Assembly: GCA_023055425.1 (NCBI GenBank)
Contig: JALGPY010000003.1
Location: forward strand, 55,785,891 to 55,849,890
From: Linanthus parryae
Taxonomy: Eukaryota > Streptophyta > Magnoliopsida > Ericales > Polemoniaceae
DNA: 64,000 nt
Direction: 5' to 3'
Both the position numbers and the translations under genes were made by a program. The notes beneath the pieces were generated by a model, which saw only the letters and a program-made list of their open reading frames with translations, did not search any database and had not been told where the DNA came from. This document shows, piece by piece, positions 31,972-45,838 of this stretch (its first letter is position 1; every line of letters starts with the position of its first letter).

Positions 31972-32661
31972 TGTTACCGTAAAGGTAACGGGGTTGACGA
32001 TTTTGCGAAAATAGACAAAACTTGACCACGTAGCTTTTTAGCCTACGACGCTTTTCCTAACAACTACTATTCACCGAACAAAGATTTCATTCAATGATCA
32101 ATTCATTCGATGAAAATAATCAAACACTACAACTTGTTTAAATAAGCAAAACAAAACCCTAACCCTAGACTTTTACGGGCTTGACAAGGCCCGATTATTA
32201 TTTAACTAAATAATTAACTTAAATAACTAATTTACTCTAAATAAATAATTCAATAAACTATACTAATAATCATAATAATAATGTTGACTTCTACGATACG
32301 GCTGACCCGTATCAACACCAATTTGTTACCGTAAAGGTAACGGGGTTGACGATTTTGTGAAAATCGACAAAACTTGACCACGTAGCTTTTAGCCTACCGC
32401 GCTTTTCCTAACAACTACTATTGACCGAACAAATATTTTTTCTCAATATTCATTCGATGAAAATAATCAAACAATACAACTTGTTTAAATAAGCAAAACA
32501 AAACTCTAACCCTAGACTTTTACGGGCTTGACAAGGCCCGATTATTACTTAACTAAATAATTAACTTAAATAACTAATTAACTCTAAGTAAACAATTCAA
32601 TAAACTATACTGATAATCATACTAATAATGTTGACTTCTACGATACGGCTGACCCGTATCA
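31972..32661 (+). mobile_element. two LTRs separated by 9 bp, with flanking duplication (unit 1)
   Basis: LTR copies 31972-32314 and 32324-32661 both begin TGTTACCGTAAAGGTAACGGG and end GTATCA. Between them are only 9 bases (ACACCAATT). The pair is bracketed by CAGTT on both sides, a 5-bp duplication. So this is one insertion that has lost virtually its entire interior. The ends of this LTR resemble the solo LTR at 29668. Confidence 0.8.
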
Positions 32662-33069
32662 CAGTTCAGGATGAAGGAGAGTATCGATCATGTTAGTCAC
32701 TTCATGGTTCTAGTTGTGTAGTATTGGTTTTGCACAGGTGTCAGTAGTGTAGTTATAGTAGGTGTAGTTTTGAGGTCACACTGAAGGAAATTATCAGGAA
32801 TAGCTAACTTTTATATAGTTGGACACTTAGTCACTCTAAGAGAAGCTAACGGGAACATTCTGATTAATGGTCTACTTTCCTCTGAAGTGAAGCAAACTAA
32901 CCTCGCCGCCATAAATCGATGCCCCATGTATATAGATTTTTGAAGTATGGAGAGTGATTCCGCCATAATCAATGCAAGGGATGAGGTTGCAGTTAGTCCC
33001 ACATCAAAATAGTTGAGAAAAGAAGAAAGAGAAAGGAGTACATAAGGAAAGCATGGACGAATGAGTAAC

Positions 33070-33228
33070 ATACTTACCTGGACGAAGTCAATGAGTGATC
33101 AAGTAGGCTCATGGCCTAGGTTGGTGACCGCCATTGCACTCGGGCGGGGCACTAGCTTAAGATCTACCCAAGTGGTGGAGTCTACGTCATAATTTGTGGC
33201 AGAGGGGGCCTGCGTTCGCGCGGCCCCT
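33070..33228 (+). ncRNA. U1: U1 snRNA, unit 2
   Basis: The 159-base gene keeps the 5' ATACTTACCTG, all stem-loops and the Sm site. It differs from unit 1 by GG to AA at bases 16-17 (ACGAAGTC) and a few other changes. The USE GTCCCACATCA is at 32996-33006 and the TATA-like box at about 33039-33046, spaced as in unit 1. Tail-to-tail with the U4 copy at 33468. Confidence 0.94.
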
Positions 33229-33467
33229 ATCAACTTCAATTTAAAATTTTATCTTGGTTCTCTCTTGGTGGTAGTTATTAAGCTACGAATTTTGGGAACG
33301 TGTTCACTGATTTTGTCCGATCACATATGAGGCTTCTGTATGGTGGGTAATATTCTGTGGCTGGTTTAGTTTAGCTAAGTTTAATTAAGTTTAGCAAGAC
33401 AAGGACAGAGACGATAGATGTCTTTCGAGAAAACCAAAATAAATAAATTTGGACTAGGAGAGTAGTA

Positions 33468-33625
33468 GGGCTTTACCCTGGGTTAGAGGGAGCCCTTTCA
33501 GAAGTTATCGACGACCAAGGCAGAACGAAGGTCGAGGAGGGGTTTTGGAAATAGTTTTCAACCAGCAATTGACACGCCTCGGTTATAACCTCACTAGCTG
33601 CGTCATTGCCCCAAGCGCTAAGACA
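33468..33625 (-). ncRNA. U4: U4 snRNA-like gene, unit 2
   Basis: It matches the unit 1 copy but is nearer canonical U4: loop GAGGTTATAACCGAGG and AAAACTATTTCC. The Sm position reads ATAACTTCTGA, further from consensus. No USE is recognisable upstream. The 229-bp interval found before U4 in units 1 and 4 is absent here. Confidence 0.85.
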
Positions 33626-33919
33626 AAACTATCCAAACCTTCTTGTCTGGCAGGTTTAGGCTCTCATCCGTAGCGGGACTCTTTCTTTTGTACGCCTACT
33701 ACTAATCAACTTTCGGGCTTCTTCCTCTGCAGTGCTGACCACCTGTAGAAAACTCAACTACCATCAACTCAGCAATACGGTCGCGTAAGCCATAAAACAA
33801 TCCTCCTGTAGCAATCCTCCTGTAGTTGCATTTGCCACTGTAGTCATACACCGAGAACCACCATTGCTGCTACAAGGACAACACACAAAACACAGGAAAA
33901 AGTTTTTGAACTAATGACT

Positions 33920-34050
33920 GTAAGGACCAAACCCTTCAAGGGAAAGTCCTTCCAAAAATAGGCGTATGCCACTATTTGCAGCGAGCGCACGGTATTCTTT
34001 AGTAAAAGGCGAAAGAATAGTTCGCTTTGTGCTCACTGCGTGGCTGCGTG
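33920..34050 (-). ncRNA. U5: U5 snRNA, unit 2
   Basis: Loop 1 CGCCTTTTACTAAAGAATACC, the Sm site ATTTTTGG (33952-33959) and the 3' hairpin are intact. USE at 34119-34129 and TATA at 34078-34083. It differs from unit 1 by AAT for ATT next to the loop. Confidence 0.93.
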
Positions 34051-35691
34051 AGCAATCAAGTTGCAAGAGGAGCTCTTCTTATACTGCTATAGCAAAGGCA
34101 TTTTCCTCGCGTCGTCGTCGGTGTGGGATTAGTGACTGCTGAGCATAAATCAAGTACTACTACTACACAGGTTTCAACATTGCAGTGAAAGAAGAGAATA
34201 CAGTCCTCCAGTATACATATCATGGTAGTAAAAGAATTCCTAACTAGATGTTACGAAACTGACGCAGCCAGCCAAGGGCTCGCTAATTCTTGATATTTCA
34301 TGAGATTTCTGCAAGAAGGAATCTATAATAGTATTGTTCATTGCCGCAGCCAGCCAAGGGCATTGATTTTTCATGTTAAAAGTTGGTCTCCCTTTCAGTC
34401 TTTCAAACTGAGCCGTTTCAGAAAACGGCACGGAGATTTACATCCGTATGAAAAAAAATTATCACCAAAATTTACATGACATTTTCTTTTGACTTGATCA
34501 AACTTCACGTCACTTTTGGGGTTATTCATTTGCGAAAACAGTAAAAATGAAAAAGTGGGTGTTTAATTGGGCCAACTAGCCAGACAATGCAGCCCAGGAG
34601 TGCACCGGCCCGTTATCCTTCCACTGCCAAGAGAGGGAGGTGGTCGTTGCTCTGTGAAACCAGCCTCACGCAGTGCCCTCCGCTCTAGGGGAATTGCAGC
34701 CCACGCCTTCGCGCAAGCCACAAGACCCAACTCCCAGCTTGGAACGGGCAGGCCAGATGAAGCAGGCCCACTGAGCCTGTATGGCTAAGTCAACCCACTA
34801 TCCACCCACAGTAATGCCCTCACTCGAGTTAAAAGCCCACGTTACTAGGCTCGGCGTTGGTTAAGCACTAATCGTGCAATTATTAACAAGAATTAGTGTT
34901 GGTAAAGAGAGAGTGTGGTCCGTTGAGATGAGTAGTATCCCATAGATCTATTTTGGCTGAAGGAAGAAACTATGGTCCCATTCTTGGGTTCTGGTATTAT
35001 ACACCCCAAGTCTAGAGACCACCCACCCAACTATGAATTTCACAGGCACTTTCACCTGGCCGTCGGAGCCGTGAGTTGCCAACTCCTGCAATCAGTGAAG
35101 CTGCCATTCTCTGCTGGAAAAAGTTGCTAAGAGTCGGTAACATTTTCATAGTAGTAGTACGTGTTTTGATAAACGAAACAAATTTTTTATCAAGAGCTAA
35201 ATGATGAGAGCATCTTCTTCTATCTTGGAAGCTGAGATGACTAGCTAAATCAAATTATTCGGTGGAAGATGGTGATGATGATTCTATTCACTGGTCTTAT
35301 TAGTGGCATCTCCTATATATGTGGACGTCACCATAGAGGTCTGGTGCAACTGCACGGGGTAGCCTTGAGCTGCCGCCAAGTAGAGGAGGATTTGGTGGTG
35401 CCACGAGAGTACCCCCCTGGAGGGAGGGGACCAGTGAATTGGCCTTGGCTATTCTCTGCAAGTATATGCATGTGAATGTCTATTATGCCGTTGGCTATTC
35501 TCTGCAATGTATATGCATGTGAATGTCTATTATGCCGTTTAGCAACTAATATTCTTGTGCTCAACAGTCTAGTCTTCTTCATGAAGACTTGCTCTTGGAA
35601 ATGAATTCCTCCATGTAGGAGGGTTCTCTTCTAATCAAATGTATGAGCCACAACCCGACCCCGAGAATCAACATTAAACTAAGTATTGGGT
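34051..35691. other. spacer between U5 and U2 (unit 2)
   Basis: It corresponds to 20849-22515 of unit 1, with small deletions (for example at 34360 and 35188). It begins with the U5 promoter; no further gene is seen. Confidence 0.6.
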
Positions 35692-35887
35692 GGGGTGCGC
35701 CTGGCCCTTGCAGTAGTGCAACACATGGGCGACACTTGAGGAGCCCCAATAGCAAGCTACTGTGATGAGCCCCTCCCCCTCAAAAAATAAATTTAATATC
35801 GTGTGAGCCGATGGCCCACATATCAGATATTAAACTGATTAGAACAGATACTACACTTGATCTTAGCCAAAAGGCCGAGAAAGGTAT
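35692..35887 (-). ncRNA. U2: U2 snRNA, unit 2
   Basis: By eye it is identical to the unit 1 U2 across the transcribed region, including the branch-site pairing sequence and Sm region. USE at 35954-35965, TATA at 35914-35919, and the 3' box AGTTTAA just beyond the end. Confidence 0.96.
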
Positions 35888-37272
35888 GATCTTCCAACCC
35901 TTGGGCTGGCCATTTTATACTCCGTCCTTTTTCTTGTGTTTATTCAACTCTACTGATGTGGGAACGTTTCCCACTTGCTGTTTTATTTCCTTCTTTGCAT
36001 TCCCTTCACACCAGCACCCAATCCCACTTGCTGCTGCTGTTATATAATTTTGTCTTGGATGAATCCTCCTCTTCTTACTTCCTCCACCCACCTGACATTA
36101 AGCTAAAAGATGCATGCGTCCCGTTCTTTATTCCTTTCTCCTCAATACAAACAAAAACACTTCCTATTCATCGTGATTGGAGCCTCTACCGCTTAGCTTC
36201 TACCTTACTCTCATTCTTCACTTCGCTAACAACAAAACCACCAATGTCTTTCATTCTTATTCACTTTTTGGTTTCCCAAATTCATATACCATTCGTCATT
36301 GCTCGTCTCCTCAACAGATAACACAAACATCTCACATTTAAAAATTGATACATTTTTTTTTTCTTTTAAATGTTGTTGGCATTATCAACACGCCAGGCCC
36401 CAGGTGTGTTAGTAGTCAACTATCGTATTCGTAATAGAAATTAGTAAATCCATGCACATTACATTAACAAACAAATTTAATACACAATAAAGTTTTGGTC
36501 CCATCCGATTTTTAGCCCATCCGATTTTCAGTCGGTTACTCGATTTTTGTCCGGTTCGGTAAGGGCCCGGTTCGATTTTACCAAAAGAAACACTGCACGT
36601 TTATTTAAAGTTGAAAAGAACCGACGGTTCGGTACGGTTTGGTTTAGTGCGGTCCGGTCCCGTCGGTTCATGCACACCCCTATCTGTTGGGCTGTAATAT
36701 GCAAATAGTGACAAAAATGGGTGTTCCCTTAAATTAGGACATGTTAAGATGACCTTGAGGATACTTGAGATGTTGGCTGGCCTAGCTTGACTATAGGGGT
36801 TTTCTTTAAATTGGTGAAAACCTGAGGGGCTTAACTGCTATTCTGGGAAAAAGACAATTTCTCTTAACTTTGATCAAACTTCACGCCACTTTTGGACACT
36901 TCTCTTGGTACTGAAAATCTATACCAATAACATGTCTTCTTCAAGGATCAAAGATTCAAGGTTGCCCTCTCTTGGTCTTGAAATCTATACCAATAACCAT
37001 GTCTTCTTCAAGAATCAAAGATTCAGAGTTGTTCTATGAGGCCTGCTGCAATATCGGTATCAATTCGACCTCCAATAAACGTTCCCAACTTCTAGGCATG
37101 GTGATGAGAGGAATCAACTGAGGGAACTCTTACTCTTCTATGCCCAAAATCTGTCAGAACAAACCTTTTGTGAATTCAAATATCCAATCCACTGCAAACA
37201 ACACCATATAATTATGATTAATTTGTTCCCTTCCCTAGAAGAGATCTAATCCAAACTTGACTTAGAATTGGT

Positions 37273-37431
37273 AGGCGCCGCGCGAACGCATGCCCCCTCT
37301 GCCACAAATTATGGCGTAGACTTCACCACTTAGGTAGATCTCCGGCTAGTGGCTTTCCTCAGTGCAATGGAGGTCACCAACCTAGGCCTTGAGCCTTCTT
37401 GATCACTCATTGACCCCGTCCAGGTAAGTAT
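37273..37431 (-). ncRNA. diverged U1-like snRNA gene, unit 2
   Basis: Same sequence as the copy at 24095 in unit 1, including the altered middle stem-loops, the changed USE (37482-37492) and the short USE-TATA gap. Its preservation between units reflects recent duplication and does not by itself show function. Confidence 0.85.
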
Positions 37432-38324
37432 ATTGCTCAATCATCTATGCATTCATTATGTAGTCCTTTTTCTTTCTTTTTCGCTGTGGGGCTAACTGCA
37501 ACCTCATTGCCTGGTTTGACTACAATCGCATCTATGAACACAAGTTCTATCTGTAGAAATATTAGAATTTGCGTGCTCCTTGCAATGCAGGTGAACTCTT
37601 TTTTTGTACCCACTCGAGAATTATCCGGGTGTAAGCTCGAAAACTTCCTAAAAAACAATGTTTAAACCACTCTTAATCAACAAACTGAAAGAGCAAATAC
37701 CACTCTTCTACATAACCATGGGAAACATTAACTGATTTGTGTGAAACACATTATGAGGAAGGCTTTAGTGAAGATTACAATATCCACACGACAAATCGTA
37801 ACCCGCACTTATGCTACCTGAAATTGCCTAGATCCGTAGAATGAGAATGTCGTGGAGGACCTCGATACCTTACTGAATTTCATAATATTGGGATACACTT
37901 GTGACGATGTCTTGATAAGAATCTATTCATCTTTGAGAAGCCACCAGACTCCCAATATGCAACATATTTACAGTTTAACTCTGGGAACACGTGAATTTTA
38001 ACATACTAAACTTTATGTTTTCGTTTCACTAGGGAGACAATAGGGAGGGAACATCTCTCAGGTCACCAAATTCACCAATCAAAACTAATTAGAACGGCAT
38101 AAACATACGTATTGAAAACTGTACTTACCTCATATGCATCCAAGACTTTGCATGTTGAATGTGGACGGGGAGGGCATCAGTTGGAGGCATTCCATAAAGT
38201 GAAAGAACTAAAAACCAGGGTAGCATCATTTTGTGCAGATAATTAGACCCTTACTTGGTTTCATGTTCACTGATTATAAACAATGATATAATTAAACTTT
38301 AATTAATACTCACGAACCTCATCA

Positions 38325-38421
38325 TTTTTTTTAGACTTACCAATTCTGTCACCTAACGAGTTCGAACCCAAGACCTCATGCACGGACTTTTAAACGCTCT
38401 ACCAATTGAGCTAGCCCCCGT
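38325..38421 (-). mobile_element. tRNA-derived SINE fragment (unit 2)
   Basis: Copy of the unit 1 SINE head, with box B GGTTCGAACT at 38359-38368 on the minus strand. Confidence 0.65.
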
Positions 38422-38460
38422 TTGCTAACCTTATACCCTTTTGATAAAGAAAAATTAATT

Positions 38461-38948
38461 TGGGTGATGGACACTAAACCTACATGCTAAATGCATTATG
38501 GGACACAAACCCCATGCACTTTCAAGTTCCCACTACAACCCCCTGCAATATACATTGGTAGGACATATAACCTCCTGCATTTTCAGGTTTCCACTAAAAC
38601 CCCTGCAATATCCATCTGTGGGACATTTTACACCAAATTGACAACGGGATTAAAACATTTAACAAAAAATCATCACGTGCTAGCTCTGTGGATAAAGAAA
38701 AACAACTTCAAAGACCATCGCGTGATTAGCACGTGGTCAATTTCCGTTAAAAGATTAACATTCGTTATCAATTTGGGGTTAAGAGACTCACATATATATT
38801 GCAGGGGGTTTCAGCAAAAAATTGGTATGCATGGGGGTTATGTGTCCCAAAGATGTATATTACAGGGTGTTGTGGTGGAAACTGAAAGTGCATTGGGGTT
38901 TTGTGTCCCAAAATGCATTTTGCATGTAGGTTTGGTGTTTATTACCCA
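38461..38948. mobile_element. long-TIR MITE (unit 2)
   Basis: Copy of 25283-25770 with the same roughly 95-base inverted ends and the same flanking direct repeat. Confidence 0.75.
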
Positions 38949-39546
38949 ATTATTTTTTTGATAAAGAAAAACTAAAAGTGTAATATATGTCATCAACAAG
39001 ATTTTGAACTTTGTTAAAGTTTGTATCCAAAATGAGAATTGCCACTAAAAAATAAAATGGAACTTATTGAAATTATACACTAAACTATGTAATTTCATTA
39101 ATCACGATTATCTTCAAAAAAAAATTCCAACTATAAAACACGGGGGCCCTGCCGCCCTGGGTCTAAAGTAGCCGTTTCGGCTGCCGGCCATGATGACAGA
39201 CCTGAGCTTCAGACTTGTGAAGCCAGGTTAATTTCACCCCCCCCCAAACAAAGCTCAGCTCATGGTTTACATGCCTGTATTTGACACATACACGAGCAAT
39301 GATATCACTCTATTGATGATGAAACTCCCACTGCAACTGGCATTAAGTAGCATATGAGTGATGTACTCCCTTATCTAATCCAACTCAATTTAGACAGTTG
39401 TTGGGCGCATTATAGTATTTTACATTCGCGAGACCTTATATATCATTTGGAGTAAATTAATGTGTCAAATCATGCACTCACCTACTACTTCACATATGAT
39501 TGGCGCTAAAATAATATTTAGCTACTTACAAGGAACTTATAATCTT

Positions 39547-39824
39547 GGTATGTGTTATCCATCCAATTCTATAGATGGTCAAGCATGCTGGTGTATATTG
39601 CGCTGGTAACTCGTCACGCATAAGAGTTACTACTGGCTTTGTGGTCTAATTAGTACCAATCTCATACACTGTGGAGCAAAAAAAGTAGGTACCAGCAGCA
39701 AGATCTTCTATAGAAGATGCATTTAGAGCTCTTTCTACAACTGCAGCTACAATTCCATGGTCTAAGACGCTATTCAAAGAATTGTGTCTTTTCCTTCACA
39801 ATCCACCAACATTTTTTATGATAA
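39547..39824 (+). pseudogene. Ty1-copia RNase H relic B (unit 2)
   Basis: Copy of 26370-26647 with the same stops; it is again cut off by TGTAACACCC at 39825. Confidence 0.7.
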
Positions 39825-42800
39825 TGTAACACCCTGAATTTTTTTAGTGTACAATAATTCAAACTTTTTGGGTCATAGTGCAAATACAATTTTCTATTTC
39901 CCCAGTTAAGTAAAAATTGGATAATGACCATAGGCTAATAAGGGGTGATGATGTAATATTGTAGAAGTGGTGGGGCAAAATAGAATTATCAAAAATCTTA
40001 GAGGTCACTGTGTAATTATTCCTCATTCAGTACCAGCTCATCTCTTGGAAAAATGAAGTTTCAAAAATGGCACAGATCAAATTATAATTAATATAATTTC
40101 AGCGGGTTAAAATAAAATTTAATGAAAACAAAACATTCCAACAAGTATCCTAAAATTTCGTATAACTACACGTACCCACCCCGCCCCCATGTGAACACAA
40201 ACTTGCATAAACATTATAAACACTAGACACCTCAACCTATGAAATGCCATCACCTCACAACCCAACTGATGAATCACCTCAACCCACCCCAACTATTAAT
40301 TTAACACATATGTTCACCATCACCTTCATTTTTCAAAATAGCTCCATCAAAGCCTTCCACCAGAACTGCAACAACTCTAACAACTCATCCTGTTCTAGAA
40401 CTGCAGTAGGTGGTAGCTTCTTAACACCAGGCGAAATAAAACGCTCACGCAATTCGTCATTTGACCAAATTTTGATGGAGACATTCAGTAAGAATTTGGG
40501 AGAAGCCTAATCCGTAATTTGTTAATTCCTCTCTCATCATTGTAATTTGGTAAAATTAATCACCATAATCATGTTTTTGATTCATGATTTTGAGGTTGAG
40601 ATGCTTCCGGCGATGTGCATCATTGTGATTCGGGTCCACCGTAAAATTACCAAAGTATTGTTGGAGTTGCAGTAATTCCTTATTCTTGCTGGTTTGTCGA
40701 TGCAAATCAAACGGGAATAGCCTATATAACTTCATAAACAAGTTATGATCATCTAATCCTAACCAGAACATGTTATTCGTGTTTTTTGAATTCCTCTGGA
40801 CCGTTTTTACGGCATAATATGGTGCCATGTTCTGGGCTCCTTAACTCTCTCTCGGGTTGATAGATTTGTGAAAGGATTGGATCCACTTGTTCCCAGTGAA
40901 CAATACAACTCTTGTGTTAAAGTAATAACTTGAATCACCCTATAACCAACTCAAATTCTTCCTCAAATTTGTTGCACTTCTTTGTGTGTGACAGTCATGG
41001 TTATAGTCTAGGAATTGGTGTTGGATTTTCAGGCTTCATAACTTTTGGTGTAATCCGTGCAATTGAAGAATGTTTGCTCCTGCAAGGTTGGCATTATTAC
41101 TCCCTTATGATAATACTCAAAGTTTCATGCTTTGGGATTCAACTGAATGAATAAAAATCAAGTCCGAAAATTGCTTCGAAGTTGTTGCGAGGAGATTGGT
41201 TTTGAGGACGCCGAAAGAAAATTCGAAGTGTCCGAAATAGCTTATTAACTAGTTATTTTCTAATGATCATAACTTCTTGTAAACTCAATGAAATGGAGAT
41301 CTGCTTTCTTCTATTGAAAGATGGTTATGAGTACTCTAAATCACCTTCCCCGAGCCATGTCTCAAATCATAATAGTTTCTTTAGAAATCTAGCTCCACGT
41401 AATCATAATTTCAAAATATTAGGTAATAAATCAATAAGAAGTAACTGTAGATTCCAAATTTTACTAGTTTCCAAAATTGACAAATACCCACCATTAATAG
41501 AATCGGAGAATCAAGACAAGAACCATACACATAGGCGCATGATTATGAAAATGAAATGTGGATGGGAAAATATTATGTTGATGGTATTGATACCGGCCGA
41601 ATGATCCATAAATCGATAAAAGGGTTGGCATAAAGTTTATATTGCGTTATTTATGATGATATAGCAATGTGTTTGCTTGATATACTAATACATATAATGG
41701 GGAAGCCGGAACGCGGTAGTTGCATTACTACTAGGCGGGAGCTAGGAAGAGTGATTGGACTTAAGGTATTCTATTCGGTTGACTTTGTTTTAGCATCCAT
41801 GATTTTGATATGATTCATATTGAAAGACACGATAGGGCATGGATAGGTTCTCCTAAATAAGAATTTGGGTCATAAGAATATTAAACCTGAGTATAGCAGT
41901 GAACCTATCAGGGCATATGATGAGGACAATCACATCTGAGAACATATAAAAGTGTTTGTGAAGCCATATAAATCAGTCGGAGACTCAAGAATTTATATCG
42001 AATAATATTTTTAGGATATGTGATAGAATTAGGAAAGGTTCATGACGAGCAAGGGACCCACGTTGTGATGTTTCTACAATAATAAATACTATAAAGGTTA
42101 AATTTGTTTAGACAATGAAATGATACCCTTTGTGGTACACGGGCACATAGAAGGAACTGGTGAAGGGACTTGTATAAAAAGGATTAATTCATAAACTTGA
42201 AACGCCAGGATATCATAGAATATTGTTGTATAAATGGTGATGAGTGAAACTTGATGGACTTATGTAAGTGGATTGACTACAGGTTCGAATATTGGTGGAT
42301 CATGGAAATAGCTGACATGAACATGATTTATATCTCCCGGAGAATGAATAACATGTTATGGGAAAAGAGAGTAGTCTCAATACAAATGAAAGAGCTCTAG
42401 GTTTGCATAGGTGGGTTAAGAGTGCGCTAGGAGGATATAAGTATCTAGAAGTAAAGCATGGGATAATACATTCAGTAAATGTTAACAAGGCTAGGTTGAT
42501 TGCATGCAGTGCCATGAGTATATATAAATATCAAACAAGATTAAGAAAACACGGTAGGATTCGTAACAAAAATCAGGGGTTATTGAAAGAGGTTTAGATG
42601 GGGACCAGTAACGGAGTAGCACATTAGAAGCGAATATGGATTATATGGGAATTGTAGTCCATCTTGGGATATTGGGAAGAGGAAACATAGGTGCGACTGT
42701 GGAGAATTACTTGTAAAAAAACAATATAGTATTCAGAAGATGTATTGATTCAGGTTGCAACCTTTAAAAAGGGTGGACAAGGCATCAAGTCAATGAGTAA

Positions 42801-42839
42801 AATATCTTGTACAATTTCAATAAGGGCAGTAAGTATAAG
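39825..42839. other. undefined repeat-unit sequence (unit 2)
   Basis: It corresponds to 26648-29662 of unit 1, with the possible gypsy LTR start at its left edge. No gene is supported. Confidence 0.5.
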
Positions 42840-42844
42840 AGACG

Positions 42845-43201
42845 TGATACAGGATAGCATCGTTATTGTTTAGTTATTTAGTTATTTATTAGTTAATCAG
42901 TTATTGGTCATTTTATTTAATATTTAAACGATACTTACAGTATCGAGATAGGAAGAATTGGACAGATTCAGAGGAGAAGAAATGAAGAATTTAGGAGGAA
43001 GTGATTGAGAGATTCACGAGAATAAGAATTGAGAACAAGAATTGAACTGATTTCCATTGAATGAATAATAATGCTTGTGTACATTGCTTAGCCTAACCCT
43101 AGACTCTTACAGGCTAAGCCAGGATCAATTTAAATATTAAATAAAATGACTAATAACTGATTAACTAATAAATAACTAAATAATAATAATATCTCGTATC
43201 A
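42845..43201. mobile_element. solo LTR with perfect AGACG duplication (unit 2)
   Basis: TGATAC...GTATCA, 357 bp, with AGACG on both sides. This copy keeps the intact target duplication that has one mutation in unit 1. Confidence 0.85.
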
Positions 43202-44035
43202 AGACGTCTCATAAAAGGTCTGGTGGGGAATTGAAAGAAATGTCTGGCATTCAAAGGCATTTAACTCAAACCGGAGATCTAATGATTGGGGAAAAGGATT
43301 AGTGACTCTTAGGATCTCGTGGCGCATTCAGGATGTCGATACGGACATCACAACGTTGGGTTAAATTCAGTACAGTTCTTAGGGCATAGTATATCATTAG
43401 GGACGTGTAAGTAAAATCTAGAAAGGAGTCGGTAATAAGCAGAGCCTGAGACCAAGAGCATATCATAAATCCGCACAGGTACGTATAGGGCTCCTTACGT
43501 TAACTATAAATTAAAGATTTAATTTTTTGTAAGAATTGTTGTAACTTTAAAAATAAATATTTGAAAATTAAAATTGTATTTGCATATGTAATGAGTGAAA
43601 TATAAGGTTTGCAAATAAAACTAAAATCCTATATTATACTCTAGCATGGCTTATTTTATGATAGAATCTAACACCGATTCACAAAAATAGATAAATATGT
43701 AATATCCAAATTTTATACCTTTTTCTGTGAGAAAGAGAAATAATTGATTGTTTAAAATAAAAATCAAGTGAATAACGGCAAAATATTATTTATCTATTAA
43801 AAACTAATAATACATAATTTCATTACATTATTTAGTAATTAACATTTGTTCTTAAAAGACAAGAATGTTTGTCTCAATAGATCTTGAGATTATTTAAAGA
43901 AATTATCAAACATATAAAATTTACTGATATACGCAATGTAACTGTTGTATCAATTTGCGTCTGATTCCTGTTAGTCAGTCCACAAAGTAATACACTAATT
44001 ATAAGCTAGTCTCTTCGAGGTCATGTTTCCGTGCA

Positions 44036-44055
44036 TCGCACGGATTCAAAACTAG
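44036..44055 (+). mobile_element. Helitron 3' end (unit 2)
   Basis: The CTAG terminus at 44055 follows the same CGTGCATCGCACG hairpin as in unit 1. The element extends left to a tentative 5' end near 43627. Confidence 0.65.
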
Positions 44056-44721
44056 TACTAATACTAGTGTAAATTATCAAATGTAGCTAAATGCCTTAAA
44101 AATGGACAGTTAGTCTCTCTAACAGAAGCTAGCATAATCATTGCTATGTAAAACACCGTCGTATATATCAAATTTTCTTATCTTGAACTATGAAATAATC
44201 TACTATTGTATTGATTCATATTTTCACTAAGTAGACTCGTTTGCTGGGGCCCGGATCGTGTTCCTAGGGTTATGTTTCCGCATTTAATACTTGACTTCTG
44301 ATTCATGCTACATGCTTAATAGATAATTTTAAGTTTATGTTATATGTTTTGATAATTTTGCTTCATGGCATACGGGATTCAATTCGATGCGAATCAAATT
44401 AGGTGTTAGTAATTCACCGATGAAAGACAGGATTTTGCTATCTAGAATGATGGGTTAGAACAACAACCCCTATCAATAACTGAAAATAAAGTAGAGATCG
44501 TTAGGTGTGACCTAGGGTAGAGAGTTTGGTTAGATTAAGCTAGATGACCTAAGAAAAGAGGGGATCTAGTTACTCTAAATAGAAAACATGTTTGTTGAAG
44601 AAAAGTAGGGTTCACAAGCTATAATCGATTAGAAATAGATGGATCATCGTGTTTCAGTGATCATTAATCAAACAGAAGCATCCCTAGTGTTCCAACGAGG
44701 AGTCCTCGTGTTCTATTTACC

Positions 44722-45142
44722 AATGGGTTATGTGTTTATGGGGGTGAAAATCTAATTTTATGGTGCTCTAAGAAATAAGATTCAGTGGCCTGGTATAGTA
44801 TTGAAGTTGAATGAAGAGCCCTAGCAGTCACAACTTCCACACTGAGGTGGTTGAAACTTCTTGGTCCACGATTTAGGAATTGTCTCGAATCTTGCAACTT
44901 CATATGGTCTGACAACTTTTCTGCTACGGCTTTAGCTGCTAAGCATGTGTTAAATGCCAGTACTAAGAACAAAGAGATCGAGTATCACTTTGCCAGGGCG
45001 ATGGTGGTGTCTAAGTTGCTGAATATGTACAAAGTTCTTAACGCATGGCAAATTGTAGATACTTTCACCGAAGATTTATCTTCTCAGCAAAATAAACCAC
45101 TTTGTAGCAAGCTAAAGTTGCAGTATATTCATGCCGCTACCC
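44722..45142 (+). pseudogene. Ty1-copia RNase H relic A (unit 2)
   Basis: Copy of 31545-31965, with the same two stops and the same conserved RNase H motifs. Confidence 0.8.
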
Positions 45143-45148
45143 GCAGTT

Positions 45149-45838
45149 TGTTACCGTAAAGGTAACGGGGTTGACGATTTTGCGAAAATAGACAAAACTT
45201 GACCACGTAGCTTTTTAGCCTACGACGCTTTTCCTAACAACTACTATTCACCGAACAAAGATTTCATTCAATGATCAATTCATTCGATGAAAATAATCAA
45301 ACACTACAACTTGTTTAAATAAGCAAAACAAAACCCTAACCCTAGACTTTTACGGGCTTGACAAGGCCCGATTATTATTTAACTAAATAATTAACTTAAA
45401 TAACTAATTTACTCTAAATAAATAATTCAATAAACTATACTAATAATCATAATAATAATGTTGACTTCTACGATACGGCTGACCCGTATCAACACCAATT
45501 TGTTACCGTAAAGGTAACGGGGTTGACGATTTTGTGAAAATCGACAAAACTTGACCACGTAGCTTTTAGCCTACCGCGCTTTTCCTAACAACTACTATTG
45601 ACCGAACAAATATTTTTTCTCAATATTCATTCGATGAAAATAATCAAACAATACAACTTGTTTAAATAAGCAAAACAAAACTCTAACCCTAGACTTTTAC
45701 GGGCTTGACAAGGCCCGATTATTACTTAACTAAATAATTAACTTAAATAACTAATTAACTCTAAGTAAACAATTCAATAAACTATACTGATAATCATACT
45801 AATAATGTTGACTTCTACGATACGGCTGACCCGTATCA
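45149..45838 (+). mobile_element. LTR pair with 9-bp interior (unit 2)
   Basis: Copy of 31972-32661, again bracketed by CAGTT on both sides, with ACACCAATT between the LTRs. Confidence 0.8.

Noticed and set aside
31674..31982. 102-codon open frame in each unit
   Set aside because: It is the last open piece of a dead copia RNase H; upstream stops in the same frame show it is a relic.
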